64,000 bases of DNA from an uncultured Gemmiger sp. Its GTDB lineage: Bacteria > Bacillota > Clostridia > Oscillospirales > Ruminococcaceae. The stretch's first letter is position 1. Every line of letters begins with the position of its first letter. The DNA lies in contig NZ_CAKTFU010000002.1 in the NCBI RefSeq assembly GCF_934561205.1, positions 62,001-126,000 on the forward strand. The letters are read 5' to 3'. Positions 1-8,941 of the stretch are shown here, piece after piece. The position numbers and the translations under genes are program-made. The notes beneath the pieces are model-generated. The model was not told the origin of the DNA and searched no databases. It saw only the letters and a list, made by a program, of their open reading frames with translations.

Positions 1-741
1 CTGCGGCTGAAAAAGCTGCCGGAGGAGGAGATCCGCCCCAAGGTGCTGGAAATGCTGGAGATCGTAGGTCTGAAGGGCTACGAGCGCCGCAGCATCCACC
101 AGCTTTCGGGCGGTCAGCAGCAGCGTGTTGCGATTGCCCGCAGTCTGGTCAACCAGCCCCGCGTGCTGCTGCTGGACGAGCCTTTGGGCGCGCTGGATTT
201 AAAGCTGCGCAAGGAAATGCAGCTGGAGCTTAAGCGCCTGCAGCGTGAGATGAACATTACCTTTGTGTATGTTACCCACGATCAGGAGGAAGCGCTGACC
301 ATGTCCGACACCGTTGTGGTTATGTCCGGCGGCAACATCCAGCAGATCGGCTCGCCGCAGGATATCTACAACGAACCGCAAAATGCCTTTGTGGCGCAGT
401 TTATCGGGGATTCCAACATCGTGGACGGCGTGATGCTCAAGGACTTTTTGGTCAACTTCGGCGGGCATGACTTTACCTGCGTGGACCGCGGCTTTAAAAT
501 CAACGAGCCGGTCAAGGTCGTTATCCGCCCCGAGGACGTACAGATCGTACCGCCGAGCATCGGTATGCTGACGGGTCTTGTGCGCGAGGTCATCTTTAAA
601 GGCGTTCACTTTGAGATGCACGTTGACGTCGAAGGGTACGAGTGGCTGATCCACTCCACCCAAGCGAGTGTGCCGGGCGAGCTGATCGGTATGAACATCG
701 GACCCGACGAAATTCATATTATGAAGCGCTCGGAGGTGTAA
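1..741 (+). CDS. potA: Polyamine ABC transporter ATPase PotA, 3' part
   Basis: ATPase subunit that powers spermidine/putrescine import through PotBC. The reading frame is open from the first base, so the N-terminus, including Walker A, lies before the window. Visible parts are the signature LSGGQQQR (bases ~103-126), Walker B with VLLLDEP (~163-183), the switch histidine in VTHD (~271-282), and a C-terminal TOBE-like domain from about base 480. It is the first visible gene of a potABCD operon: potB starts 3 nt after the stop. The polyamine assignment comes from the three genes that follow; the ATPase alone would only be called a CUT1/PotA-type ATPase. Confidence 0.93.
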   Translation: MRLKKLPEEEIRPKVLEMLEIVGLKGYERRSIHQLSGGQQQRVAIARSLVNQPRVLLLDEPLGALDLKLRKEMQLELKRLQREMNITFVYVTHDQEEALTMSDTVVVMSGGNIQQIGSPQDIYNEPQNAFVAQFIGDSNIVDGVMLKDFLVNFGGHDFTCVDRGFKINEPVKVVIRPEDVQIVPPSIGMLTGLVREVIFKGVHFEMHVDVEGYEWLIHSTQASVPGELIGMNIGPDEIHIMKRSEV

Positions 742-744
742 GCG

Positions 745-1566
745 ATGCTCAAATCCAAAGCCTCCCGCTGGCTGGCAGGTCCCTATCTGCTGTGGATGGG
801 GATATTTATCGTTGTGCCGCTGTTTATCGTGGTGTGGTACGCCCTGACTAACGCCGAAGGGCAGTTTACCCTCGAAAACCTGACCCAAATCGGGCGGTAT
901 GCCAGCGTGTTTATGCGCAGCCTGATCCTGGCGGCGGTGTCCACCGTCATCTGCCTGGTTCTGGCGTTCCCCGTGGGGTATTTTCTGTCCCGCCTGCGCG
1001 CCAACAAGCAGCACATTATGCTGATGCTGGTCATGCTGCCGATGTGGATGAACTTTTTGCTGCGCACCTATGCGTGGATGACCCTGCTGGAAAAGAACGG
1101 CCTGATCAATAAATTTTTCGGCTTGTTCGGCCTTGGCCCCTTTACGATGATCAACACCTCCGGCGCGGTGGTGCTGGGTATGGTGTACAACTACCTGCCC
1201 TTTATGATCCTGCCAATTTACACGGCGATGACCAAAATTGATGATTCCATCATCGAAGCGGCGCAGGATCTCGGCTGCAATGTCTGGCAGATCTTGTGGC
1301 GCGTGCTGGTACCCCTGACCGGTCCCGGCATTGCCACCGGCATTACGCAGGTGTTTGTGCCGGCGGTGTCTACCTTTATTATCAGCCGTATGCTGGGCGG
1401 CGGCTCCAACCTGCTGATCGGCGATTTGATCGAGCTGCAGTTCCTCGGCAACTCCTACAACCTCAACCTTGGCTCTGCCATGAGCTTGGTGCTGATGGTC
1501 ATTGTTCTTTTGTGCATGAGCTTTACCTCCAGCTTTGACGAGTCGGAAATGGAAGGGGTGATGTAA
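745..1566 (+). CDS. potB: Spermidine/putrescine permease PotB
   Basis: Inner-membrane permease subunit, 273 aa, normal length for PotB. The N-terminus (AGPYLLWMGIFIVVPLFIVV) is the first of about six hydrophobic segments. The cytoplasmic EAA loop that docks on PotA is seen near residues 170-190 (EAAQDLGCNVWQILWRVLVP). It starts 3 nt after potA and is followed by potC after 1 nt, so translation is probably coupled. PotB and PotC normally form a heterodimer. The substrate could be putrescine, spermidine or both; the sequence does not separate these. Confidence 0.93.
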   Translation: MLKSKASRWLAGPYLLWMGIFIVVPLFIVVWYALTNAEGQFTLENLTQIGRYASVFMRSLILAAVSTVICLVLAFPVGYFLSRLRANKQHIMLMLVMLPMWMNFLLRTYAWMTLLEKNGLINKFFGLFGLGPFTMINTSGAVVLGMVYNYLPFMILPIYTAMTKIDDSIIEAAQDLGCNVWQILWRVLVPLTGPGIATGITQVFVPAVSTFIISRMLGGGSNLLIGDLIELQFLGNSYNLNLGSAMSLVLMVIVLLCMSFTSSFDESEMEGVM

Positions 1567-1567
1567 G

Positions 1568-2425
1568 ATGAACAAAAAGCAATCTGTTCTCTTGCAGCGC
1601 ACCTACATTGTGCTGGTGTTCTGCTTTATGTACCTGCCGATCGCGGTTATGATTGCGTTCAGCTTTAACCAGAGCAAGTCCCGCTCGTACTTTACCGGCT
1701 TTACGCTGGATTGGTACAAGAGCCTGTTCCATAACGAGATGATCTTGTCGGCGCTGGGTTCCAGCCTGGTACTGGCGCTGGCATCCAGCATATTGGCAAC
1801 GGTGCTGGGTACACTGGCGACCATCGGCATCAACTCGATGTCCCGCCGCAGCCAGCTGCTGATCAACAACATCAGCTATGTGCCGGTTGTCAACCCGGAG
1901 ATCATCACCGGTGTTTCTCTGATGCTTTTGTTCGTTATGGCGCAGAATTTCGGCATCGGCGGGGAGGGCGGCATCTTCGGCTGGACTACGCTGCTGATTG
2001 CGCATATCACCTTTAACGTGCCGTATGTGATTTTTAACGTGGCACCCAAGCTGCGCCAGCTTGACCCCAGCCTGTACAATGCCGCGCTGGACTTGGGCTG
2101 CACGCCCCGGCAGGCGTTTTCCAAGGTGATTCTGCCGCAGCTGTCCCCTGCTATCCTGTCGGCGTTCTTAATTTGCCTGACTTACTCCATCGACGACTTT
2201 ATGATTTCCTACTTCAACTCCGGCACGATGCAGACGCTGCCCATTGCCATCTACTCGATGACCCGCAAAAAGGTCAGCCCGGAGATCAATGCCCTGTCGG
2301 CGGTGATGTTCTGCGTGATTTTGACCATCATCCTCATTTCCAACGCGATGGATTCCCGCGCTTACCGGCGCAACCAGAAAGCCATCCGCAAGGCCATGCA
2401 GGCCGAGGGCGAGGGGGTGCGCTGA
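1568..2425 (+). CDS. potC: Spermidine/putrescine permease PotC
   Basis: Second membrane permease of the polyamine importer, 285 aa, with about six hydrophobic segments. The EAA loop is near residues 170-190 (NAALDLGCTPRQAFSKVILP). The ATG lies 2 nt after the potB stop, and potD begins 1 nt after its own stop, so the four genes form one transcript with near-zero spacing. The C-terminus is a short basic tail (RAYRRNQKAIRKAMQ) expected in the cytoplasm. Identification rests on the family pattern and on operon order. Confidence 0.93.
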   Translation: MNKKQSVLLQRTYIVLVFCFMYLPIAVMIAFSFNQSKSRSYFTGFTLDWYKSLFHNEMILSALGSSLVLALASSILATVLGTLATIGINSMSRRSQLLINNISYVPVVNPEIITGVSLMLLFVMAQNFGIGGEGGIFGWTTLLIAHITFNVPYVIFNVAPKLRQLDPSLYNAALDLGCTPRQAFSKVILPQLSPAILSAFLICLTYSIDDFMISYFNSGTMQTLPIAIYSMTRKKVSPEINALSAVMFCVILTIILISNAMDSRAYRRNQKAIRKAMQAEGEGVR

Positions 2426-2426
2426 T

Positions 2427-3680
2427 ATGAAAAAGCTGACAAAATTCCGCAGACTTGCCGCGGCTCTGGCGGCTGTCGGCATGACGGCGGTGTTTACCGC
2501 CGCGCCCGCCCTGGCGGCTGACGAGATCGAGGTGAATGAGGATATTTCGGTGTCCGGCGACTACGATTGGCGCCGTTTTGCCAACGACCGCATCACCCTG
2601 AATGTCTACAACTGGGGTCTGTATATTTCGGACGGCAGCGACGACAGCGTGAACGTCATCGCCGCCTTTGAGGAGTTGACCGGCATCAAGGTCAACTACA
2701 CGACCTTTGACTCCAACGAAAGCCTGTATGCCAAGATGAAGTCGGGCGGCGCGTCCTATGACGTGATTTTTCCGTCGGAGTATATGATCGGCAAAATGGC
2801 GAAGGAGGGTATGCTTGCCCCCCTGAACTACGACAATATCCCGAACTTTGCCAACATTGGCGAGGAGTACACCGACTGGGACTTTGACCCCGCCAACGTG
2901 TACAGTGTGCCCTATACCTGGGGCACGACGGGCTTGATTTACAACACCGCCATGGTGGAGGAACCGCCCACAAGCTGGTCGGCGCTGTGGGATGTCGAGT
3001 ACACCAACAATGTGCTGATGTTCAATAACTCCCGCGATGCCTACGCCATTGCCGCCAAGATGCTGGGGCTGTCGCTGAACCCGCAGTCGGTCGAGGAAGT
3101 GTCCACCGTCATGGATGCGCTGAAGCAGCAGAAAAACGTTGTGCAAGCCTACGTTATGGACGAAATTTTCGACAAGATGGAGGGCGGCGAGGCTGCCATG
3201 GCGCCCTACTACGCCGGCGATGCGCTGACGATGATCGACGAAAACCCCGACCTGGCGTTTGTTCACCCCGAGGAAGGCGTGAACTTCTTTGTGGACAGCA
3301 TGTGCATCCCTGCCAATGCCAAAAACAAAGAGGCGGCGGAGATGTTCATCAACTATATGTGCGAGCCGTCGGTGGGTCTTGCCAACTGCGATTACATCGG
3401 CTACTCGACGCCCATCACCGCCGTGTGGGAAATGCTGGACGATGATTTGAAGTACAGCGAGATCGCCTACCCCGACCAGGAGGTGCTGGACAAGGCGGAA
3501 GTGTTCACCACCCTGCCTGACGAGATCAACGCCGCCATGGATGCCCAATGGAGCGAAATGAAGAGCTTCGAGGAGGGCGGCAGTGGCTGGATGGTTATCG
3601 TGATGCTGCTGGTGGCGCTTGCCATTTCCGGCTTTAACATCTGGCGCAAGCTGCGCAAAAAATCCCGCGACAGTTACTAA
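2427..3680 (+). CDS. potD: Polyamine-binding protein PotD with C-terminal membrane anchor
   Basis: Extracellular substrate-binding protein of the Pot system, 417 aa against about 350 for typical PotD. It starts with a Sec signal peptide (basic MKKLTKFRR, hydrophobic core, PALAAD cleavage region) with no lipobox cysteine, so it is not a lipoprotein. The PotD core follows (NVYNWGLYISDG, then SYDVIFPSEYMI). The last ~34 residues are a Gly/Ser hinge, one hydrophobic segment (~388-405) and a strongly basic tail (WRKLRKKSRD). This looks like a C-terminal membrane anchor replacing the lipid anchor. It is the last gene before the terminator at 3691. Confidence 0.92.
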   Translation: MKKLTKFRRLAAALAAVGMTAVFTAAPALAADEIEVNEDISVSGDYDWRRFANDRITLNVYNWGLYISDGSDDSVNVIAAFEELTGIKVNYTTFDSNESLYAKMKSGGASYDVIFPSEYMIGKMAKEGMLAPLNYDNIPNFANIGEEYTDWDFDPANVYSVPYTWGTTGLIYNTAMVEEPPTSWSALWDVEYTNNVLMFNNSRDAYAIAAKMLGLSLNPQSVEEVSTVMDALKQQKNVVQAYVMDEIFDKMEGGEAAMAPYYAGDALTMIDENPDLAFVHPEEGVNFFVDSMCIPANAKNKEAAEMFINYMCEPSVGLANCDYIGYSTPITAVWEMLDDDLKYSEIAYPDQEVLDKAEVFTTLPDEINAAMDAQWSEMKSFEEGGSGWMVIVMLLVALAISGFNIWRKLRKKSRDSY

Positions 3681-3690
3681 GCAAACAAAA

Positions 3691-3728
3691 AGGGACCCCA
3701 AGTCATTGCGACTCGGGGTCCCTTGCTT
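3691..3728. terminator. Bidirectional intrinsic terminator between potD and clpB
   Basis: A 9-bp stem AGGGACCCC (3691-3699) pairs with GGGGTCCCT (3715-3723). An inner AGTC/GACT pairing extends it after one mismatch. It lies between the converging stops of potD (3680) and clpB (3738) and can serve both strands. The U-tract is short on either side. Confidence 0.8.
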
Positions 3729-3737
3729 TATGGATGT

Positions 3738-6350
3738 TTAGCGCAGAAACAGCTTGCCGTCGGCACCGGCGTCCACGGTCAGGGTGTCCCCTGCCGCATG
3801 TGCCCCGCCGATGATCTCTTTGGCGATCATCGTTTCAACGTGGGCCTGGATATACCGTTTCAGCGGGCGGGCACCATAGATGGGGTCGTACCCGCCGTCG
3901 ATGATGGCATTCTTGGCAGCGTCCGTGACGGTCAGGTTCAGCTGCTTGTCCGCCAGACGGCGGCGCAGATCGGCCAGCATCAAGTCGACAATGGAGCCGA
4001 TCTCCTGCTTGGTCAGGCTCTTGTAGTAGACGATGTCGTCCAGACGGTTCAGGAATTCGGGGCGGAACTGGCGCTTGAGCAGCTGGTCGATGGCGCTCTT
4101 TGCCTCGTCCGAAAGCTCGTTCTTGCCGGCAGCACGGCTCTTTTCCAAATCCTCCAGGATCAAATCGGAGCCGAGGTTGGAGGTCAGGATGATGACGGTG
4201 TTTTTAAAGTCCACCGTGCGACCCTGACTGTCGGTAATGCGGCCGTCGTCCAGTACCTGCAGCAGGATGTTAAAGACGTCCGGATGTGCTTTTTCGACTT
4301 CATCGAACAGCACAACGCTGTACGGATGGCGGCGCACAGCCTCGGTCAGCTGGCCGCCCTCCTCATAGCCGACATATCCCGGAGGTGCACCGATCAGACG
4401 AGATACGCTGAATTTCTCCATGTACTCGGTCATGTCGATACGCACCATGTTCTTTTCGTCGTCAAACAGGGCTTGTGCCAGTGCCTTGGCCAACTCGGTC
4501 TTGCCAACGCCCGTGGGGCCGAGGAACAGGAAACTGCCGATAGGGCGGTTGGGGTTGGCGATACCCGCGCGGGAACGCAGAATGGCGTCCGAAACCTTTT
4601 GTACGGCCTCGTCCTGACCGATCACGCGCTTGTGCAGCACGTCCGGCAGGCGCAGCAGCTTTTCACGCTCGCCCTCGACCAGCTTGGCGACGGGGATGCC
4701 CGTCCAGCGCGCCACGATGCGGGCGATTTCCTCATCGGTCACGCGGTCACGCAGCAGACTGGATTCCTTCTTTTCGGCGGCAATTTTTTCTTCCTCGTTC
4801 AGCTGCTTTTGCAGAGTGGGCAGCTTGCCGTACTGCAGCTCGCCGGCCTTGGCGTAATCGCCGGTGCGGGTGGCTTTTTCGATTTCCGCCTTGGTGGATT
4901 CCACCTCGGCGCGCAGACTCTGCACCTTGTTGATGGCGTTCTTTTCGTTTTCCCACTGTGCCTTTTTGCTGTTGAAGGTGTCGCGCAGCTCGGCCATCTC
5001 TTTTTCCAGCGCGTCCAGACGCTGCTTGGAAAGCTCGTCCGTCTCCTTCTTCAAGGAGGCTTCCTCAATTTGCAGCTGGGTGATGCGGTGGTTCATTTCG
5101 TCCAACTCGGCGGGCATGGAGTCCAGCTCGGTCTTGACCATGGCGCAGGCTTCATCCACGAGGTCGATGGCTTTATCAGGCAGGAAACGATCGGTGATAT
5201 ACCGGTCAGACAGCGTGGCGGCGGCAATCAATGCAGCGTCCTGAATCTTGACGCCGTGGTAGACCTCATACCGTTCCTTCAGACCACGCAGAATGGAGAT
5301 GGTATCCTCCACGGTAGGCTCGTTGACCATAACGGGCTGGAAACGACGCTCCAGCGCGGGGTCTTTTTCGATATACTCGCGGTATTCGTCCAATGTGGTG
5401 GCGCCGATGCAGTGCAGCTCGCCGCGCGCCAGCATAGGTTTGAGCAGGTTGCCGGCATCCATAGCGCCGTCCGTCTTGCCTGCACCGACGATGGTGTGCA
5501 GTTCATCAATGAACAGGATGATTTTGCCCTCGGACTTCTTGACCTCGTTCAGAACACTCTTCAAGCGCTCCTCAAACTCGCCGCGGTATTTGGCGCCGGC
5601 GACCAGTGCGCCCATATCCAGGCTGAACACCGTGCGATCCTTGAGGTTTTCGGGCACGTCACCGCGCACGATACGCTGCGCAAGCCCCTCTGCAATGGCG
5701 GTCTTGCCGACACCGGCCTCACCGATCAGAACAGGGTTGTTCTTGCGCTTACGGCTTAAAATGCGGATAACGTTGCGAATTTCGGTATCGCGCCCGATGA
5801 CAGGGTCCAGCTTGTTGGCACGCGCCATCTCCACCAGATCCTGCCCGTATTTTTTCAGGGCATCGTAGGTGGATTCGGGGTTATCGGTTGTCACGCGCTG
5901 GTTGCCGCGCACCTGCGACAGCTGCTGCATAAAGCGCTCGGTCGTGATGCCGAACGCCTTGAACAGCTCGGCGGCTGCCTTGCCGGGGCGCTGCAAAATG
6001 CCAAGGAATACGTGTTCGACGCTGATATATTCGTCCTGCATCTGCTTGGCCTGCTGCTCGGCGGCGTTTAAGGCGCGGTCGAGGTCGCCGGAAATATAGA
6101 CCTTGTCGGGGTCACGGCCGGAGCCGGTGACTCGGGGCAAGGCCTCGACCTTTTGCAGGGCGGCCTGTGCAAAGGCATTGGGGTCGGCGCCGAGCTTGGT
6201 CAGCAGCTGCGGGATCAGCCCGTCCTGCTGCTGTGCCAGTGCCGCAAGCAGATGCTCCTGCTCCACGGCGTTGTTGGAATACTCTACCGCAAGGCGTTGT
6301 GCGCTCTGCAGAGCCTCCAGCGTTTTCTGGGTGAATTGGTTCATGTTCAT
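3738..6350 (-). CDS. clpB: ClpB disaggregase
   Basis: Hexameric AAA+ chaperone that threads aggregated proteins together with DnaK. It is 870 aa, a full-length ClpB. The N-terminal repeat domain is followed by AAA-1 (Walker [10 protein letters not shown] near residue 206), a coiled-coil middle domain of about 120 residues (~400-530), AAA-2 (Walker [10 protein letters not shown] near ~605) and the D2-small domain. There is no ClpP-docking loop, as expected. The start ATG at 6350 ([10 protein letters not shown]) has a strong AAAGGAGG site; the longer upstream frame runs through the CIRCE element and is not translated. It is a single gene under heat-shock control (see 6419-6474). Confidence 0.97.
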   Translation of the reverse strand: MNMNQFTQKTLEALQSAQRLAVEYSNNAVEQEHLLAALAQQQDGLIPQLLTKLGADPNAFAQAALQKVEALPRVTGSGRDPDKVYISGDLDRALNAAEQQAKQMQDEYISVEHVFLGILQRPGKAAAELFKAFGITTERFMQQLSQVRGNQRVTTDNPESTYDALKKYGQDLVEMARANKLDPVIGRDTEIRNVIRILSRKRKNNPVLIGEAGVGKTAIAEGLAQRIVRGDVPENLKDRTVFSLDMGALVAGAKYRGEFEERLKSVLNEVKKSEGKIILFIDELHTIVGAGKTDGAMDAGNLLKPMLARGELHCIGATTLDEYREYIEKDPALERRFQPVMVNEPTVEDTISILRGLKERYEVYHGVKIQDAALIAAATLSDRYITDRFLPDKAIDLVDEACAMVKTELDSMPAELDEMNHRITQLQIEEASLKKETDELSKQRLDALEKEMAELRDTFNSKKAQWENEKNAINKVQSLRAEVESTKAEIEKATRTGDYAKAGELQYGKLPTLQKQLNEEEKIAAEKKESSLLRDRVTDEEIARIVARWTGIPVAKLVEGEREKLLRLPDVLHKRVIGQDEAVQKVSDAILRSRAGIANPNRPIGSFLFLGPTGVGKTELAKALAQALFDDEKNMVRIDMTEYMEKFSVSRLIGAPPGYVGYEEGGQLTEAVRRHPYSVVLFDEVEKAHPDVFNILLQVLDDGRITDSQGRTVDFKNTVIILTSNLGSDLILEDLEKSRAAGKNELSDEAKSAIDQLLKRQFRPEFLNRLDDIVYYKSLTKQEIGSIVDLMLADLRRRLADKQLNLTVTDAAKNAIIDGGYDPIYGARPLKRYIQAHVETMIAKEIIGGAHAAGDTLTVDAGADGKLFLR

Positions 6351-6418
6351 AAAAGCGTACCTCCTTTTTTGCAGATACGGCGGATTTACGGTTGCGAGTC
6401 GCGGGGCTCCTGTGCCTG

Positions 6419-6445
6419 TTAGCACTCTAACCTCTCGACTGCTAA
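6419..6445 (-). promoter_or_regulatory. CIRCE operator (HrcA binding site) of clpB
   Basis: On the plus strand TTAGCACTC (6419-6427), nine bases, then GACTGCTAA (6437-6445). This matches the CIRCE consensus TTAGCACTC-N9-GAGTGCTAA with one mismatch and exact 9-9-9 spacing. It lies immediately downstream of the -10 box, covering the expected start point. HrcA repression of clpB is the natural inference. Confidence 0.92.
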
Positions 6446-6446
6446 T

Positions 6447-6474
6447 ATTGTACCACTTTGGTGGGAGATGTCAA
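6447..6474 (-). promoter_or_regulatory. Sigma-A promoter of clpB
   Basis: Read on the minus strand: -35 TTGACA (6469-6474), 16-bp spacer, -10 TACAAT (6447-6452). Both boxes are near-perfect vegetative consensus. This fits a gene driven by sigma-A and held down by a repressor. Confidence 0.85.
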
Positions 6475-6590
6475 TAGGGTAAATTGAAAAGAATTTGTGA
6501 ACGATTTTGACTGCTTTACCGCAAAATTGGCAAAAGAGAATACAATGTGCTAATTCAATGCGCTGCGCGGCGGTACCGGGCGGCGGATAC

Positions 6591-6618
6591 AAAAACTCCC
6601 CGACCGTGGGTCGGGGAG
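6591..6618 (-). terminator. Intrinsic terminator after the lysophospholipase gene
   Basis: A perfect 10-bp stem CTCCCCGACC (6596-6605) / GGTCGGGGAG (6609-6618) with a 3-nt loop, followed on the minus strand by TTTTTG. It lies 14 bp past the stop at 6632. Confidence 0.88.
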
Positions 6619-6631
6619 CTACGTTTGTTTT

Positions 6632-7564
6632 TTACAGATAATTCTCGATCCAAGTCAGCACATAGTCAAAGACCTCGGCACAGTTGGTTTCGTTGTGCAG
6701 TTCGTGGCGGGCGTCCTCCCAAATCTGGCAGGTCAGATCCTTGACGCCTGCATCGCCCAGCATAGCCCAGACCGCGCGCACCCCGGCACCGTAGTTGCCC
6801 ACGGGGTCGCCGTCACCGGCAATCAGCAGAACAGGTAGATCCTTGTTGAAGTTCTGCGCCCATTTTTTGCTGCTGACATGGTTGAGCACCGTCAGCATTT
6901 CGCGGTAGGTGCCCGCCGTGAACGGGAAGGTGCACAGCGGGTCGGCGTCATAGGCGGTGACGACGCTTTCCTCACGGGTCAGCCACGCATTGGGGGATTT
7001 TGCATCGGGGATGCGCTTGCAGTAGCTGCCGAAATTCAGCTTGACCATAAAGGGTGAAACATGGTCGTTGCCCTTGACGGCGGCAATCAGCGCGGAGAGC
7101 GGCTGCCCCAAAAGGTTGGCGGCAGCGGGGCCTGCCGTGCCGGAGAAGATGGCGGCGCTGATGCTTTCGGGCCAGGTTTCGGCGTACCAGCGCGCATAAA
7201 AGCTGCCCATGCTGTGGCCGTATAAAATGATCGGAACATTGGGGAATTTCTCGTGCAGCAGGGTGTTCATTGTGTGCAGGTCGTTCAGCAGGTTAAAGCG
7301 CCCGTTCGGCTCGCCGTAGTGGCCGCGCTCGTTTTCGGCGGCACTGCCGCCGTGGCCCAGATGGTCGTTGCCGGCCAGCGCAATGCCATGCGCGGCGTAA
7401 AACTGCGCCATGGGGGCATAGCGCTGCACATATTCGCACATGCCGTGGCTGAGCTGCAGCACACCGCGCACAGGTACATCGGGCATGGTGTAAATGTAGG
7501 CGGCACATTGATGCTTTTTGTCAGCGGAGGCAAAATGCAGAGTTTCGCAGCAGAGTTCAGACAT
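6632..7564 (-). CDS. Alpha/beta hydrolase, lysophospholipase-like
   Basis: Serine hydrolase of the monoglyceride lipase/lysophospholipase (Hydrolase_4) type, 310 aa, probably cytosolic because no signal peptide is seen. The oxyanion region LSHGM and GNDHLGHG are followed by the nucleophile elbow GHSMGS and, near the C-terminus, GDGDPVG (Asp) and DARHELHNE (His), completing the triad. The start ATG at 7564 has an AAAGGAG site that overlaps the end of rarA; the frame extending further upstream is shadow. It is probably co-transcribed with rarA. The natural substrate cannot be told. Confidence 0.85.
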   Translation of the reverse strand: MSELCCETLHFASADKKHQCAAYIYTMPDVPVRGVLQLSHGMCEYVQRYAPMAQFYAAHGIALAGNDHLGHGGSAAENERGHYGEPNGRFNLLNDLHTMNTLLHEKFPNVPIILYGHSMGSFYARWYAETWPESISAAIFSGTAGPAAANLLGQPLSALIAAVKGNDHVSPFMVKLNFGSYCKRIPDAKSPNAWLTREESVVTAYDADPLCTFPFTAGTYREMLTVLNHVSSKKWAQNFNKDLPVLLIAGDGDPVGNYGAGVRAVWAMLGDAGVKDLTCQIWEDARHELHNETNCAEVFDYVLTWIENYL

Positions 7565-7568
7565 AGCG

Positions 7569-8831
7569 TTATTCTCCTTTGATCTTTTTCCAGTATTGGG
7601 CAAATGCCTGTTCGTTTTTGTTGTCGCCGGGTTCGTAGTAGCGGCGGTCCTTGATGGCATCGGGCAGGTACTGCTGCGCTGTCCAGTGGTTGGGGTAGTC
7701 GTGCGGGTAGAGGTAATGCTGCCCCTTGACCTTGGCATCGGCGCCGTCATAGTGCTTGTTTTGCAGCTGGCGCGGAATCGGCCCTGTGCGCCCCGCCTGT
7801 ACGTCCGCCATGGCGGCGTTGATGGCATCGTGGCCGGAGTTGGATTTGGGCGCGGTGGCAACCAGAATGACAGCATCCGCCAGAGGCAGCCGTGCCTCGG
7901 GCATACCGACGGCGTTGGCAATGTCCACCGCCGATTTGACAATGGGGATGATCTGCGGCCACGCAAGACCAACATCCTCGCACGCGCAGACCATCAGGCG
8001 GCGGCAGGCACTGGGCAGATCCCCTGCTTCCAGCAGCCGCGCAAGGTAATGCAGCGCCGCGTCCGGGTCAGAGCCGCGCATGGATTTCTGGTACGCCGAA
8101 ACAATGTCGTAGTGGTCATCGCCCAGCTTGTCGTATCGCATGGCGGTGCGCACGGCAACCTGCTGCACCATATCTAAGGTAATGGTGCGGGCACCATTCT
8201 CAATGGGGGCGGCGGTCACGGCAAATTCCAGATTGCCCAGCGCCTTGCGCATATCGCCCCCCGCGCTTTGCGCCAGATAGTCCAGTGCATCATCGGGAAT
8301 CAGCACAGGCTGCTGTTCCTCGGCACCAAGCCGCGCGGCGGCGTTTTGCAGCCCCTTGCGGATATCCGCGTCGGTCAGCGCCTTGAACTCAAACACCGTG
8401 CAGCGCGAAAGCAGGGCGTTGTAGACGTAAAAATACGGGTTCTCGGTGGTGGAGGCGATCAGCGTGACGGTACCCTGCTCGACACATTCCAGCAGGCTTT
8501 GCTGCTGGCGCTTGTTGAAATACTGGATCTCGTCCAGATACAGCAAAATGCCGCCGCTTGCCCCCAACGTGCCGATATCCGCCAGCACGGCCTTGATGTC
8601 GGCGGTGCCCGCTGTGGTGCCGTTTAATTTGTGCAGACGCATACCGCTGCCTGCGGCAATGATGCTGGCCACCGTGGTTTTGCCCACGCCGGAGGGACCG
8701 TAAAAGATCATATTGGGGATTTTGCCGCTGTCCACCGTGCGGCGAAATACCTGATTTTTGCCCAAAAGATGCTGCTGCCCGCAGACTTCGTCCAGCGTGC
8801 GGGGGCGCAGACGCTGTGCTAAAGGTTCCAT
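7569..8831 (-). CDS. rarA: Replication-associated AAA+ recombination factor RarA (MgsA)
   Basis: AAA+ ATPase of the RarA/MgsA/WRNIP1 family that acts at stalled replication forks, 420 aa. The N-terminus MEPLAQRLRPRTLDEVCGQ is typical. Walker A is GPSGVGKTT, Walker B LLYLDEIQ, sensor-1 region STTENPYF and arginine finger LLSRC. The C-terminal half contains the MgsA domain (ACEDVGLAWPQ) and ends with the characteristic HYLYPHDYPNHWTAQQYLPD block. The ATG at 8831 follows AAGGAA. It is divergent from nth and shares promoter DNA with it (8881-8912). Confidence 0.95.
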   Translation of the reverse strand: MEPLAQRLRPRTLDEVCGQQHLLGKNQVFRRTVDSGKIPNMIFYGPSGVGKTTVASIIAAGSGMRLHKLNGTTAGTADIKAVLADIGTLGASGGILLYLDEIQYFNKRQQQSLLECVEQGTVTLIASTTENPYFYVYNALLSRCTVFEFKALTDADIRKGLQNAAARLGAEEQQPVLIPDDALDYLAQSAGGDMRKALGNLEFAVTAAPIENGARTITLDMVQQVAVRTAMRYDKLGDDHYDIVSAYQKSMRGSDPDAALHYLARLLEAGDLPSACRRLMVCACEDVGLAWPQIIPIVKSAVDIANAVGMPEARLPLADAVILVATAPKSNSGHDAINAAMADVQAGRTGPIPRQLQNKHYDGADAKVKGQHYLYPHDYPNHWTAQQYLPDAIKDRRYYEPGDNKNEQAFAQYWKKIKGE

Positions 8832-8880
8832 TTTTGTGTTCCTTTTTATAAAAGTATTACAAACAATCCGACTTCTATAC

Positions 8881-8912
8881 TTGATTATAGTGGATTCGCG
8901 TGGTAGAATCAA
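8881..8912. promoter_or_regulatory. Two superimposed divergent promoters (rarA and nth)
   Basis: Plus strand: TTGATT (8881-8886), 17 bp, TAGAAT (8904-8909), feeding nth. Minus strand: TTGATT (8907-8912), 17 bp, TATAAT (8884-8889), feeding rarA. The -35 of each overlaps the -10 of the other, so the same 32 bp reads as a promoter in both directions. Two polymerases cannot bind it at once. Confidence 0.72.
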
Positions 8913-8941
8913 GGGGAAAGAGCAGAAACGGAGAAAAAGCA

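Noticed and set aside
2334..3701. 455-codon minus-strand frame opposite potD
   Set aside because: Shadow frame through potD, His/Val-rich, and crossing the terminator region.
3723..5759. 678-codon open frame on the plus strand opposite clpB
   Set aside because: It is antisense to a textbook ClpB and its product is low-complexity with many Gln/His/Leu, as expected from the reverse of a GC-rich gene. There is no ribosome site and no family resemblance.
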